From Chitinimonas_A lacunae (GTDB lineage: Bacteria > Pseudomonadota > Gammaproteobacteria > Burkholderiales > Chitinimonadaceae): 57,526 nucleotides of DNA. Location of the stretch: assembly GCF_042650885.1 (NCBI RefSeq), contig NZ_JBHSBU010000004.1, positions 1 through 57,526 of the forward strand. Direction: 5' to 3'. Under the pieces are notes generated by a model, which was not told where the DNA came from, made no database searches, and saw only the letters and a list, made by a program, of their open reading frames with translations. How positions within the stretch are numbered: position 1 is the stretch's first letter; each line of letters starts with the position of its first letter. Of this stretch, positions 25,336 through 31,532 are shown piece after piece. The translations under genes were made by a program, and so were the position numbers.

Positions 25336-25373
25336 CTTAACGTACGATTTTTTCCGTTTCGTGAGCTGACCCT
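25336..25373. repeat. Third, solitary copy of the transposon end
   Basis: Matches the right inverted repeat (23042-23079) at 36 of 38 positions: the fifth base is A instead of G and the last is T instead of C. It has the same orientation as the right end, 2.29 kb away, with no transposase next to it. Confidence 0.9.
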
Positions 25374-25390
25374 ATTTGGATGCCTCGCAC

Positions 25391-25852
25391 TCAACAGCAA
25401 GGCATGCTTGCCGTCGCAATGGTATAGCCGCCACTTGATTCGGAAGTCTTCATCTCTTTCGAATCCACCATGATGCGCACCCGCACGACTCCAGAATCGC
25501 CCTGATTCTGCGCGGAAAGATAAAGGTGCGTCCCTGGCCTCACCTGCGGGTAATCTACATTCCAGGGCAATAGCACCACCTTCTGCTCCGTGCCACCTTG
25601 AGCGTTACTAAAGGTAAGCGCGGCACTTGGTGCAGTACCTTCAACCTGATAACTGACTCGGCCTGTCCGACTCGAGACGCTACCGCCACCACCGCCGCCA
25701 GCCATAATCAAAACACCCCAAATTGCCGCTCCAATAACTAGGATCGTCGCAACAGGATGAACATACTTCACAACCTTGGCTCCGCATTTTGGGCAGATTT
25801 TCGCTTTGCTGCTTACCTCGTTGTTGCATTCCTTGCACTTGATTAGTGCCAT
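25391..25852 (-). CDS. Zinc-ribbon membrane protein with MmpS-like outer domain
   Basis: 153 residues from the ATG at 25852, which is preceded by an excellent GGAGAGAGGA site. Residues 1-25 form a zinc ribbon (CKECNNEVSSKAKICPKCG); residues ~33-50 are one membrane helix (VATILVIGAAIWGVLIMA); a glycine stretch and an outer domain follow (VSYQVEGTAPSAALTFSNAQGG...). The outer domain is like the MmpS/small-beta-sandwich domain of bacterial membrane proteins. Probably a cargo (morons-type) gene altering the lysogen surface. Its end lies next to the solitary transposon end. Confidence 0.65.
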   Translation of the reverse strand: MALIKCKECNNEVSSKAKICPKCGAKVVKYVHPVATILVIGAAIWGVLIMAGGGGGGSVSSRTGRVSYQVEGTAPSAALTFSNAQGGTEQKVVLLPWNVDYPQVRPGTHLYLSAQNQGDSGVVRVRIMVDSKEMKTSESSGGYTIATASMPCC

Positions 25853-25862
25853 TTCCTCTCTC

Positions 25863-26186
25863 CTATAAATATTCGTAGCCAAATGTCAGTACTAAGAAAA
25901 CAGCGCGTTGAGCACCGATCATCGACGGCGCCATGGCCGCTACACGAGCATAAAGAAGCGAGGCCCTGGTCGTCAGTTCAATTGGAGGCGCCGGCCGAGG
26001 CTGACTCTCCCAAGTGGAAGCAGAATTGAATTCCGCTGCGTCATGGCCGACCCGACGCCAGCGGTTCGCCACAGCCGCAAAGTCGCTATCGACGCTGATC
26101 GCGTGCCGAGACGGCAAGACCACTTCGAGACCAGGATAGCCTGAGCCTATGAAGCCAGGACCAAAGACCGCGCCCAGCGGGCGCAA
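25863..26186 (-). CDS. Possible gene upstream of the zinc-ribbon protein
   Basis: An open frame of up to 107 residues from a TTG without ribosome site, ending ten bases before the zinc-ribbon gene. The middle part (ISVDSDFAAVANRWRRVGHD) has a protein-like composition, but the start is unclear; GTG codons inside are alternatives. It could be a remnant of a longer gene. Listed at low confidence. Confidence 0.28.
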   Translation of the reverse strand: MRPLGAVFGPGFIGSGYPGLEVVLPSRHAISVDSDFAAVANRWRRVGHDAAEFNSASTWESQPRPAPPIELTTRASLLYARVAAMAPSMIGAQRAVFLVLTFGYEYL

Positions 26187-26605
26187 AAAGGGACTTGTCG
26201 TTAGAGGGAAGGCAAGCGGAGGGCAGAGCTTTCCCTACCCACAGAACCTATTCGGTTGCTGCAGCCGCTCAGCCAGGGCACCTTCGGGTGGCCTCTAGGC
26301 ACGGGGTCAGACGCGGTTTCCCCCGTTCAGGCGTTCACGCACCGCTGTGCGCTCGTGCAGGGTCGCCCTTTCGCTTTCCCTCTGGGTTTGCACGATTCCC
26401 ATCCTACCCAGTTTGCTGCCTCGCACGGATCGGGCCGGTATCGGTGGTGGTGACAAGTCCTAGAAGCTACTCCACCCCGTTCGCGGGACGCATGACGCGA
26501 GCCGCGCGACATGTGCGAGTTAGCACGCACAGTTGCCCCCGGCATGGCCGCGACAAAGCAGCCCGCCGTATCGCGCGGGAAGTTCGGGCGCGAGCGCGCC
26601 CGGGC

Positions 26606-26635
26606 TTGACCCGCGACGAAGATGAGGACTACAGT
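26606..26635 (+). promoter_or_regulatory. Candidate sigma-70 promoter
   Basis: TTGACC, 18 bases, TACAGT. Directed to the right toward the terminator at 26703 and the partition genes. Confidence 0.4.
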
Positions 26636-26641
26636 ACGCAT

Positions 26642-26737
26642 TAGCTAAGTGCGATCTTGTAGCTGGCCTCTTTCCTTCCGCCGCTCAGGTCAAACCAAGC
26701 AGAACCCCGTGATTGCCGTCGCGGGGTTTTGTCTTTT
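26642..26737 (+). ncRNA. Candidate short RNA upstream of the partition genes
   Basis: Between the promoter candidate and the hairpin ACCCCG…CGGGGT followed by TTTTGTCTTTTT there is no open frame with a ribosome site, so a transcript of roughly 95 bases is possible. No known RNA family recognised. Confidence 0.25.
26703..26737 (+). terminator. Intrinsic terminator upstream of the partition region
   Basis: AACCCCG/CGGGGTT stem and a T-rich tail. Confidence 0.6.
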
Positions 26738-26860
26738 TGATATCAGATGTTCCTGTAGGTGCTAACGCATCCACCGCCTTTCTGGCCGTCCTGGCCACAA
26801 AAAATCTGCTCGGATTATCGTAGATACTTTCCGATATCGCAAATTTTCCTAATAAAATCA

Positions 26861-27000
26861 GTGATATGATAGCTATCATATATATCAGATAAATCATATA
26901 TATGATGTATGTGATATATATCATGTATATGATGTATATCATATCACTGATATCATTAAAAAATAGAAAATGATATCAATCTATTGGTGCAATGTGATAT
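26861..27000. repeat. AT-rich centromere-like repeats upstream of parA
   Basis: A run of overlapping palindromic GATATC, ATGATATA and TATATCAT units. Bases 26920-26942 (ATCATGTATATGATGTATATCAT) occur identically at 28106-28128 beyond the parB-like gene. Flanking repeats of this type are where small ribbon-helix-helix ParB proteins bind, and they often also regulate parAB. Confidence 0.75.
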
Positions 27001-27032
27001 CGTTCCGGCCATCGCCACAGGAGAGGAAAAGC

Positions 27033-27722
27033 ATGGCAATCATCATGGTTGGATCAGAAAAGGGCGGGATTGGAAAAACCACGATCGCCACGAATATCGC
27101 GGTCGCCAGCCGCTTGTCGGGGGCATCCGTAATTCTTGTCGATATCGACCCACAGGGAAGCTCGCTTGGCTTTCGGCGCCTGAGAAACGAAAACAATGTA
27201 AGCCCGGCCTTGCCTGTAGTTAATGTGACGGGGCGAATCGGGCGAGATCTGATCTCTTTCAGCGAAACATACGAGCACGTCTTTGTTGATGCGGGCGGGC
27301 GAGACAGCATTGAAATTCGTGACGCGGCTCTCGTTGCTGACCTGTGGATCGTGCCGGCAGTGGCATCAGCATATGACGCCATGGCCATGGACACGATGCT
27401 GAATATCTGCATCCAGTCAGAGCGAGAAACTGGCACCAAACCCAATGCCCGCACCTTGATCAACCGAATTGAAACCCTGCCCACCGTCAAAGACTCCGAG
27501 GAGCTGGCGGCTATGCTGGCGGCAGACGAGGATTACGCAAAGTACCTCCCCCTCATGAGAAGCCGAATGCATCGACGCTTGGACTACGAGCGTTCGCCGC
27601 GAACTGGACTTTCGGTCATCGAATACGCGCCTGATGGTAAAGCGGCTGCGGAAATTTGCGCTCTCTACGAAGAGATTTTTGGAAAGAAATTTGCGATGGC
27701 CGAGGTTGCATCCAATGGCTGA
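27033..27722 (+). CDS. parA: ParA-type partition ATPase
   Basis: 229 residues from ATG 27033, preceded by AGGAGAGGAAAAGC. The deviant Walker A KGGIGKTT (residues ~9-16), an LVDIDPQGS switch and a VFVDAGGRD Walker B are diagnostic of MinD/ParA ATPases. The short length without an N-terminal helix-turn-helix marks the type Ib (ParF-like) group. The protein segregates low-copy plasmids by moving on the nucleoid. Overlaps the next gene by eight bases. In a phage genome it points to plasmid-like lysogeny. Confidence 0.93.
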   Translation: MAIIMVGSEKGGIGKTTIATNIAVASRLSGASVILVDIDPQGSSLGFRRLRNENNVSPALPVVNVTGRIGRDLISFSETYEHVFVDAGGRDSIEIRDAALVADLWIVPAVASAYDAMAMDTMLNICIQSERETGTKPNARTLINRIETLPTVKDSEELAAMLAADEDYAKYLPLMRSRMHRRLDYERSPRTGLSVIEYAPDGKAAAEICALYEEIFGKKFAMAEVASNG

Positions 27723-28086
27723 GGAAACAAAAAAGGCGGCTCGTCCTCCGCTTCCGCTGGGAAATCGCACAAAGGAAGAAAAGCTCGCAGCGCTAGCGAA
27801 GGGGGCCGAGTTCGTTGAGGCCGCCCTGGAAAGGGCGGGCGAGCATGCAACCCCCTGGGCGCTAGCCGACCCCAAAGCTCGTATTGCTTTTCCGCTTCGC
27901 ATTCCCGGGCCGCTCGCGAGCAAGTTGGAATACGTCTATCTTAATCTGCCTAAGCGTCCATCAAAGAACGCCATTATCCTTGCGGCGCTGGAAGCTTGGC
28001 TCGATACCAGAATTGCCGAGATTGGCACCCCAACATCTCGGGAGTTGGCGCGCCTCAAAGAGGCCGAGCAAGAAGGGGAAAAGTGA
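27715..28086 (+). CDS. Small ParB/ParG-like centromere-binding protein
   Basis: 123 residues, start at ATG 27715 within the parA end. The N-terminus is charged and probably flexible; residues ~60-105 (RIAFPLRIPGPLASKLEYVYLNL, then SKNAIILAALEAWLDTRI) have the strand-helix-helix layout of a ribbon-helix-helix protein. In type Ib systems this protein binds repeats beside the operon, stimulates the ParA ATPase and represses transcription. The repeats on both sides fit. Confidence 0.75.
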   Translation: MAEETKKAARPPLPLGNRTKEEKLAALAKGAEFVEAALERAGEHATPWALADPKARIAFPLRIPGPLASKLEYVYLNLPKRPSKNAIILAALEAWLDTRIAEIGTPTSRELARLKEAEQEGEK

Positions 28087-28139
28087 TATCAATGATATGA
28101 TATACATCATGTATATGATGTATATCATTTATGTGATAT
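28083..28139. repeat. AT-rich centromere-like repeats downstream of the parB-like gene
   Basis: Shares a 23-base identical block (28106-28128) with 26920-26942 and similar GTGATATCA and ATGATATGATATAC units. Begins within the last codons of the gene. Confidence 0.75.
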
Positions 28140-28148
28140 CAAGCCTGC

Positions 28149-28168
28149 CGGTTTACCATGGTAAACCG
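28149..28168. repeat. Perfect 20-base palindrome downstream of parAB
   Basis: CGGTTTACCATGGTAAACCG. Could be an operator or recombination site; nothing in the window explains it. Confidence 0.6.
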
Positions 28169-28198
28169 TGGATTTACTTTGTAAATTACCAATAAAAA

Positions 28199-28241
28199 AT
28201 CCCTGAAACCTAGGCTGGGAGTCGGTTTCAGGGATTTTTTT
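28199..28241 (+). terminator. Strong intrinsic terminator of the partition operon
   Basis: A perfect 12-bp stem, ATCCCTGAAACC/GGTTTCAGGGAT, followed by seven T residues. Confidence 0.85.
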
Positions 28242-28508
28242 GTGTAAAAAATTTTTCTCTTCTGGTTGCGTTTCTCGCCAATTGTCATTGGCCTGTTGGA
28301 GGCTAGATAGCTGTGCTAGCTATCATAGCTACGCGCCACGTTGACGCCGCACGATCGTCCAGCCAGAGTGCCGCCCGGTGCCATCTCAGCCGGGAAGTAT
28401 CCCTGTTCGCAGGGCCGGTTTGGCACCACTCCGGCCTACCTTTCCAGGCCAGACTCAGCCCCGGCCAGGCCTACGAGTGAAGCGTGCCGGGGCTTTTTCT
28501 TTTCGCGC
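28242..28508. other. Interval between partition operon and membrane gene, with a rightward terminator
   Basis: Contains nested inverted repeats around 28300-28335 (TAGCTGTGCTAGCTATCATAGCTA-type, stated by position) and a strong rightward terminator at 28457-28499. No convincing gene; the terminator suggests a short rightward RNA or gene fragment before it. Confidence 0.4.
28457..28499 (+). terminator. Rightward intrinsic terminator with no obvious gene
   Basis: AGCCCCGGC/GCCGGGGCT 9-bp stem with a 20-base loop, followed by TTTTTCTTTT. Confidence 0.6.
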
Positions 28509-28919
28509 TCAGTACAAGCGCAGCACGCCGTTTCGGCGCAAGTCCCAGGCCGCTATGGCGACCAACACTGCTATGCCAGCAGCCAGGACGTAGTAGCTGG
28601 TCCACCAAGGCGCAAACCGTGCCGCCCATTCCTCCCCGCCCAAGTGAAAGGCCCGGAACGCCTGCTCGCGATAGACAGACCAGCCCGCGCACCAGTTGAT
28701 GAGGGAAAACAGGATCACCACTGGTAGCAATCGGACGTGGCAGAGAATCCAAAGGATGCCGCACACAGTCCCTGATGCCAGAACGCTGAGGCCCAATTTC
28801 ACAAACAGCCCGACATCGAGACCAACCGCACTTGCGGCCAACGAAATCACCCCGGCCAACGCCAGCCCGGCAAGTAGCACCATGCCAAAGGCGCCGCTGT
28901 TTTTGTCTGATTCGTTCAT
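28509..28919 (-). CDS. Four-helix membrane protein beside the first tiny-peptide cluster
   Basis: 136 residues with about four hydrophobic helices (MVLLAGLALAGVISLAASAV; LFVKLGLSVLASGTVCGILW; LLPVVILFSLINWCAGW; YYVLAAGIAVLVAIAAW). The ATG at 28919 is preceded by GGAGA. It is divergent from the tiny-peptide cluster that starts at 29076, with about 155 bases between, so shared regulation is possible. Immunity, transport or superexclusion are options; no family recognised. Confidence 0.6.
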   Translation of the reverse strand: MNESDKNSGAFGMVLLAGLALAGVISLAASAVGLDVGLFVKLGLSVLASGTVCGILWILCHVRLLPVVILFSLINWCAGWSVYREQAFRAFHLGGEEWAARFAPWWTSYYVLAAGIAVLVAIAAWDLRRNGVLRLY

Positions 28920-29075
28920 AAAAAAATCTCCTCTGGATATGCCAAGTCGGCGTCAAAAATCATAGACTTTGGCGCTTCGGTCGCCTTCCTGTCTGAACTG
29001 CCAGCTTGGCGCGCCGTACCAATTCCGGCACCATCTGCCGCTCTATATATAAGAACACCGCGAGGGGTTTCCTTT

Positions 29076-29315
29076 ATGTCGATTCCTACCGTTCCCTGGA
29101 CTGCCGAAAGTCCAATCCTGGGCACCATCACCGATGGCCTCGTCCTGCGCACCATGAGTGACGACGGTCCGATTCTTGGTGGCATCGACCGCCACTTCGT
29201 TGGCGGCGCCGGTTCGCGCGGCCCGGTTCGTCCCTCAATGGCCGGGCCGATCATTGGTGCGCGCAGTCCCGTCATCGGCGGCGCCCCGGCGCGCGGCCCC
29301 GTGATTGGAGGCTGA
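29076..29315 (+). CDS. Repeat peptide 1 of cluster 1
   Basis: 79 residues, preceded by GAGGGGTTTCCTTT. It holds six copies of the unit (G/S)-P-(I/V)-x-(G/P)-x: SPILGT, GPILGG, GPVRPS, GPIIGA, SPVIGG, GPVIGG, separated by short linkers, and ends in GPVIGG. No leader or membrane segment. The next gene starts three bases after the stop, so translation is likely coupled. The same unit is found in every small gene of this cluster and in cluster 2 at 40.2 kb. Function unknown. Confidence 0.7.
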   Translation: MSIPTVPWTAESPILGTITDGLVLRTMSDDGPILGGIDRHFVGGAGSRGPVRPSMAGPIIGARSPVIGGAPARGPVIGG

Positions 29316-29318
29316 CCT

Positions 29319-29405
29319 ATGCGTGGGCCTATCATCGGCGGCGCGCCCGCTTGCGGTCTTGTTGTCGGCATGCCAGTGCCTGCCGGTCCCGTAATGGGAA
29401 TCTGA
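29319..29405 (+). CDS. Repeat peptide 2 of cluster 1
   Basis: 28 residues: MRGPIIGGAPACGLVVGM followed by PVPAGPVMGI. Start three bases after the previous stop (TGACCTATG). Contains the only cysteine of the cluster. Ends in GPVMGI. Confidence 0.6.
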   Translation: MRGPIIGGAPACGLVVGMPVPAGPVMGI

Positions 29406-29408
29406 GCC

Positions 29409-29438
29409 ATGCGCGGCCCTATTGTGAAAGGCCCGTAA
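29409..29438 (+). CDS. Repeat peptide 3 of cluster 1 (9 residues)
   Basis: MRGPIVKGP, beginning three bases after the previous stop (TGAGCCATG). Too short for gene finders, but the shared motif and the stop-start linkage argue for translation. Confidence 0.5.
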   Translation: MRGPIVKGP

Positions 29439-29439
29439 C

Positions 29440-29469
29440 ATGCTCGGCCCCATCGTTAAAGTACCCTGA
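29440..29469 (+). CDS. Repeat peptide 4 of cluster 1 (9 residues)
   Basis: MLGPIVKVP, one base after the previous stop (TAACATG). Near duplicate of peptide 3. Confidence 0.5.
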   Translation: MLGPIVKVP

Positions 29470-29484
29470 ACCTGGAGAACAACT

Positions 29485-29529
29485 ATGCGTATGCCCATCA
29501 TCACCGGAATGCCGATCATCGGAGTCTGA
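29485..29529 (+). CDS. Repeat peptide 5 of cluster 1 (14 residues)
   Basis: MRMPIITGMPIIGV, with its own ribosome site (CTGGAGAACAACT) 15 bases after the previous stop. Two motif copies. Confidence 0.55.
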   Translation: MRMPIITGMPIIGV

Positions 29530-29532
29530 GCC

Positions 29533-29559
29533 ATGTCCGGCCCCATCATCGGTATGTGA
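29533..29559 (+). CDS. Repeat peptide 6 of cluster 1 (8 residues)
   Basis: MSGPIIGM, three bases after the previous stop (TGAGCCATG). Last member of the chain before a terminator. Confidence 0.5.
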   Translation: MSGPIIGM

Positions 29560-29623
29560 ATCCTGGTACTACCCGCCCGATCACGAAGCCGCCCTGCGCG
29601 GACCGGGTCGAAGCGGGAAAGCA

Positions 29624-29656
29624 AAAGCCCCCGAGTCGTTATGGCCGGGGGTTTTT
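29624..29656 (+). terminator. Terminator after cluster 1
   Basis: GCCCCCG/CGGGGGT-type stem (AAAGCCCCCGAG … CCGGGGGTTTTT). Confidence 0.6.
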
Positions 29657-29713
29657 CTATTCAAAAATATGAGCTTTTCTGACAGGTAGTTTTTGGTTGG
29701 ACGGACAGGTAGG

Positions 29714-30082
29714 ATGCCGGGCTTCAAAACCTCCAGGGGCCATCCAGTGGCATACCACGACCTATTGCGAGACATCGGGCGCACGCCCTGGACATCGATC
29801 TCTGAGCAGGAATTTCTTGCGCTCGACAAGAAAGTGCTCACCCGGATGCTGGTTCATCCTGATTACGACTACGACGACCGAGTCGTCTGGGACGGCCCGC
29901 GCCAACTCCAGGTAATCAGGATGCACTACGGGTTGAATGGGATGCCACCTCAAGGATTGACGGCCATCGGTAGAGAGATGGGCCTCTCGGCAACGACATT
30001 GCGGAAGGTGCTTGAGCGGGCACTTGAGCGGCTGCGTGGTGCATCACAGATGGCATTTCAAGGGCGTGCTGGCGCCCAATAA
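29714..30082 (+). CDS. Sigma-70 region-4-like regulator
   Basis: 122 residues from ATG 29714; a TTG at 29693 with AGGT upstream is an alternative. Residues ~70-112 (QLQVIRMHYGLNGMPPQGLTAIGREMGLSATTLRKVLERALERL, in two pieces) match sigma factor region 4, which contacts -35 elements: the GLNG...LTAIGREMGLS...RALERL pattern is clear. There is no region 2, so it would act as an activator or a sigma-like adaptor. It follows the tiny-peptide cluster by 150 bases on the same strand. Could control late genes or the peptide locus. Confidence 0.65.
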   Translation: MPGFKTSRGHPVAYHDLLRDIGRTPWTSISEQEFLALDKKVLTRMLVHPDYDYDDRVVWDGPRQLQVIRMHYGLNGMPPQGLTAIGREMGLSATTLRKVLERALERLRGASQMAFQGRAGAQ

Positions 30083-30117
30083 AAAAGCCCCCTGCCGTTT
30101 GGCTCGGGGGCTTTTTC
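30081..30117. terminator. Bidirectional terminator between convergent genes
   Basis: AAAAGCCCCC/GGGGGCTTTTT stem closes both the rightward sigma-like gene and the leftward early operon. Confidence 0.8.
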
Positions 30118-30124
30118 TTAGGTA

Positions 30125-30445
30125 TCACGTTAAGACTTTCTGTGCTTTCGGTTTGGGGTCTGCTTCAAGCTGCACCAGGGCACTATCAAGCGCCACCAAT
30201 TCTTCAGAGTTCCAGGGATTGCACGCCGCCAGCATCTGCTCCAGCTCGGCAATCCTGGTGGCCATAGCCGCCAGTGTGGGCGGTGTCTCGTAGAGCGGCC
30301 GGATCGGCAGCTCCAGATGACCGGGCAGACGACTGGCGATGGTTTTCGCCTCGACCAAATCTTGCGTTACGCGCAAGTATCGAACTGCGCCTGGCTCAAC
30401 GATGGCCCAGGCGGTTGGCTGCGGCATTGCATTGGCTACGGGCAT
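30125..30445 (-). CDS. Small early phage protein
   Basis: 106 residues, with GGAGG before the ATG. Contains a helix-rich tail (LAAMATRIAELEQMLAAC). Last gene of a leftward chain of seven overlapping genes (31942 to 30125). Unknown function. Confidence 0.6.
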   Translation of the reverse strand: MPVANAMPQPTAWAIVEPGAVRYLRVTQDLVEAKTIASRLPGHLELPIRPLYETPPTLAAMATRIAELEQMLAACNPWNSEELVALDSALVQLEADPKPKAQKVLT

Positions 30446-30633
30446 AGATCCTCCAGAAACGAAGCGCCTGGTTCAGGACCGGGCGCGGGTGGCTCGACCT
30501 GACTGACGTTCGGCCAGTAGTCGTAAGGGCAAGTGGTGATGCGCACCACCCCAGCGCCTGGCAGCTCGATCCAGCGCTCAGCGGAGCGGTAGCTACTGAC
30601 TGGGATGCCTTCTTTGAGAGAGGGCCGGGTCAT
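30436..30633 (-). CDS. Small early phage protein
   Basis: 65 residues with aromatic, strand-like composition (SAERWIELPGAGVVRITT). ATGA overlap with the upstream gene and ten-base overlap with the downstream one. Unknown function. Confidence 0.55.
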   Translation of the reverse strand: MTRPSLKEGIPVSSYRSAERWIELPGAGVVRITTCPYDYWPNVSQVEPPAPGPEPGASFLEDLCP

Positions 30634-30884
30634 GGCGCATCACTGTCGGGCGGATTTACCGGCCCGGCGCGAAGCACCAGCTCTTGCACCGCATCCACAA
30701 CGTCTTCGATTTCAAAGGTGTCACGGCACCAGCCCAAGGCATTAACGATGTTGCGCAGCCCGGTTTCCCATCGATCTTTTCGGACCAACTTGCCGTCCCT
30801 GCGAAACTCGTAATCCTCGGGTCGAGCATGTCGGTATTCCGGCAGCCTGAAATCGGCTTCGGTCACTTCACGGCCCTGAGTCAT
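30630..30884 (-). CDS. Small early phage protein
   Basis: 84 residues from ATG 30884. The longer reading from 31106 overlaps two real genes and is rejected. Acidic, helical (WETGLRNIVNALGWCRDTFE, then IEDVVDAVQELVLRAG). Overlaps both neighbours by four bases. Unknown function. Confidence 0.6.
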   Translation of the reverse strand: MTQGREVTEADFRLPEYRHARPEDYEFRRDGKLVRKDRWETGLRNIVNALGWCRDTFEIEDVVDAVQELVLRAGPVNPPDSDAP

Positions 30885-31042
30885 TGATCGGCTCCCTGGA
30901 GAGGTTCTTTCAGCCAATCGCGCAGGTCGACTAGATCCTGGCGCAGCTCGGCCGGCGTGATGTGCGGATCGGGGAGTGGGACGGAACGTAGCCGGATCTC
31001 GTGGTGTTCGCCGTAGTCGGCGCAGGTCGTGTAAGAACTCAC
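30881..31042 (-). CDS. Small early phage protein (53 residues)
   Basis: 53 residues from GTG 31042. It fills the gap in the overlapping chain exactly: GTGA with the upstream stop, ATGA with the downstream start. Sequence SSYTTCADYGEHHEIRLRSV then LPDPHITPAELRQDLVDLRD. Acidic, probably helical C-terminus. Unknown function. Confidence 0.6.
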   Translation of the reverse strand: MSSYTTCADYGEHHEIRLRSVPLPDPHITPAELRQDLVDLRDWLKEPLQGADQ

Positions 31043-31227
31043 AGACTCGTCTCCACGCCGAAGTCGTGGACCAGCGACAGCAACCGATCGGCCTCGATGT
31101 CATCAAGGATGCCGGAGCCGCCGACCAAAGCGTCGACTGCGTCCGACTCGGCTTCGGTCAAGGGTCTGGCCATCAGGGATTTCCGTGCCGGCTGCGCCTG
31201 TTGCTTGCGTTTCTGGTTGGATTTCAT
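31039..31227 (-). CDS. Small early phage protein
   Basis: 62 residues: basic N-terminus (KSNQKRKQQAQPARK) followed by an acidic helical part (TEAESDAVDALVGGSG). Overlaps both neighbours. Unknown function. Confidence 0.55.
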   Translation of the reverse strand: MKSNQKRKQQAQPARKSLMARPLTEAESDAVDALVGGSGILDDIEADRLLSLVHDFGVETSL

Positions 31228-31532
31228 ATGTAAAGGTACTCCGTCGGAGATTGGCGGTAGACCATCGGTCGGTCGATAGTCTGCGGGTGCCGGGCGGCAA
31301 TCACCCGGGCGCCAGGAATTGTCGGGGCCGGCACGCTGTCCGGGTTCTCGTCGGGCAGGCGATATGCCCTGGGCACGACGCCTGACGCCAGCCGTAGCCG
31401 GCCGGCCTTTCGAGCGGCATTCAGCAACTGCTGAGCGGCGTCGAGCGCAATACCCATCTGCTGAGCGATATGGCCGGCAGTGAGCGGGTCGCGGCCGCTA
31501 AACAAAGACAGCAGGCGGTCCAGGTCGGTCAT
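31224..31532 (-). CDS. Small winged-helix-like protein
   Basis: 102 residues. Residues ~1-50 (DRLLSLFSGRDPLTAGHIAQ, then QMGIALDAAQQLLNAARKAG and a RLRLASG wing) read as a winged helix DNA-binding unit. It overlaps the upstream HTH gene by ATGA. May regulate early genes; no family named. Confidence 0.55.
   Translation of the reverse strand: MTDLDRLLSLFSGRDPLTAGHIAQQMGIALDAAQQLLNAARKAGRLRLASGVVPRAYRLPDENPDSVPAPTIPGARVIAARHPQTIDRPMVYRQSPTEYLYI

Larger units (their letters stand above)
26187..26860. other. Stretch without a clear gene before the partition module
   Basis: About 670 bases. Several open frames exist (up to 149 residues) but none has a ribosome site or recognisable protein. It contains a candidate promoter (26606-26635) and terminator (26703-26737) described separately. 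A 49-residue rightward frame at 26149 (KPGPKTAPSGRKKGLVVRG) may be a fragment of an old gene. Confidence 0.4.

Noticed and set aside
26195..26644. Rightward frame of 149 codons before the partition genes
   Set aside because: No start with a ribosome site; sequence is Arg/Ser/His-rich without domain-like pattern.
26861..28139. Repeats considered as a CRISPR array
   Set aside because: No regular repeat-spacer structure; the units are overlapping palindromes around partition genes.
28149..28241. Palindrome considered as a telomere resolution site (N15-like linear plasmid)
   Set aside because: Only 20 bases, and no protelomerase-sized gene or motif is present in the window.
28916..29410. Leftward frame with PITGP/PPMIGP repeats across peptide cluster 1
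   Set aside because: It is the complement of the rightward repeat units; its repeats follow from the DNA repeats, it has no ribosome site, and only the rightward strand has the stop-start chain.
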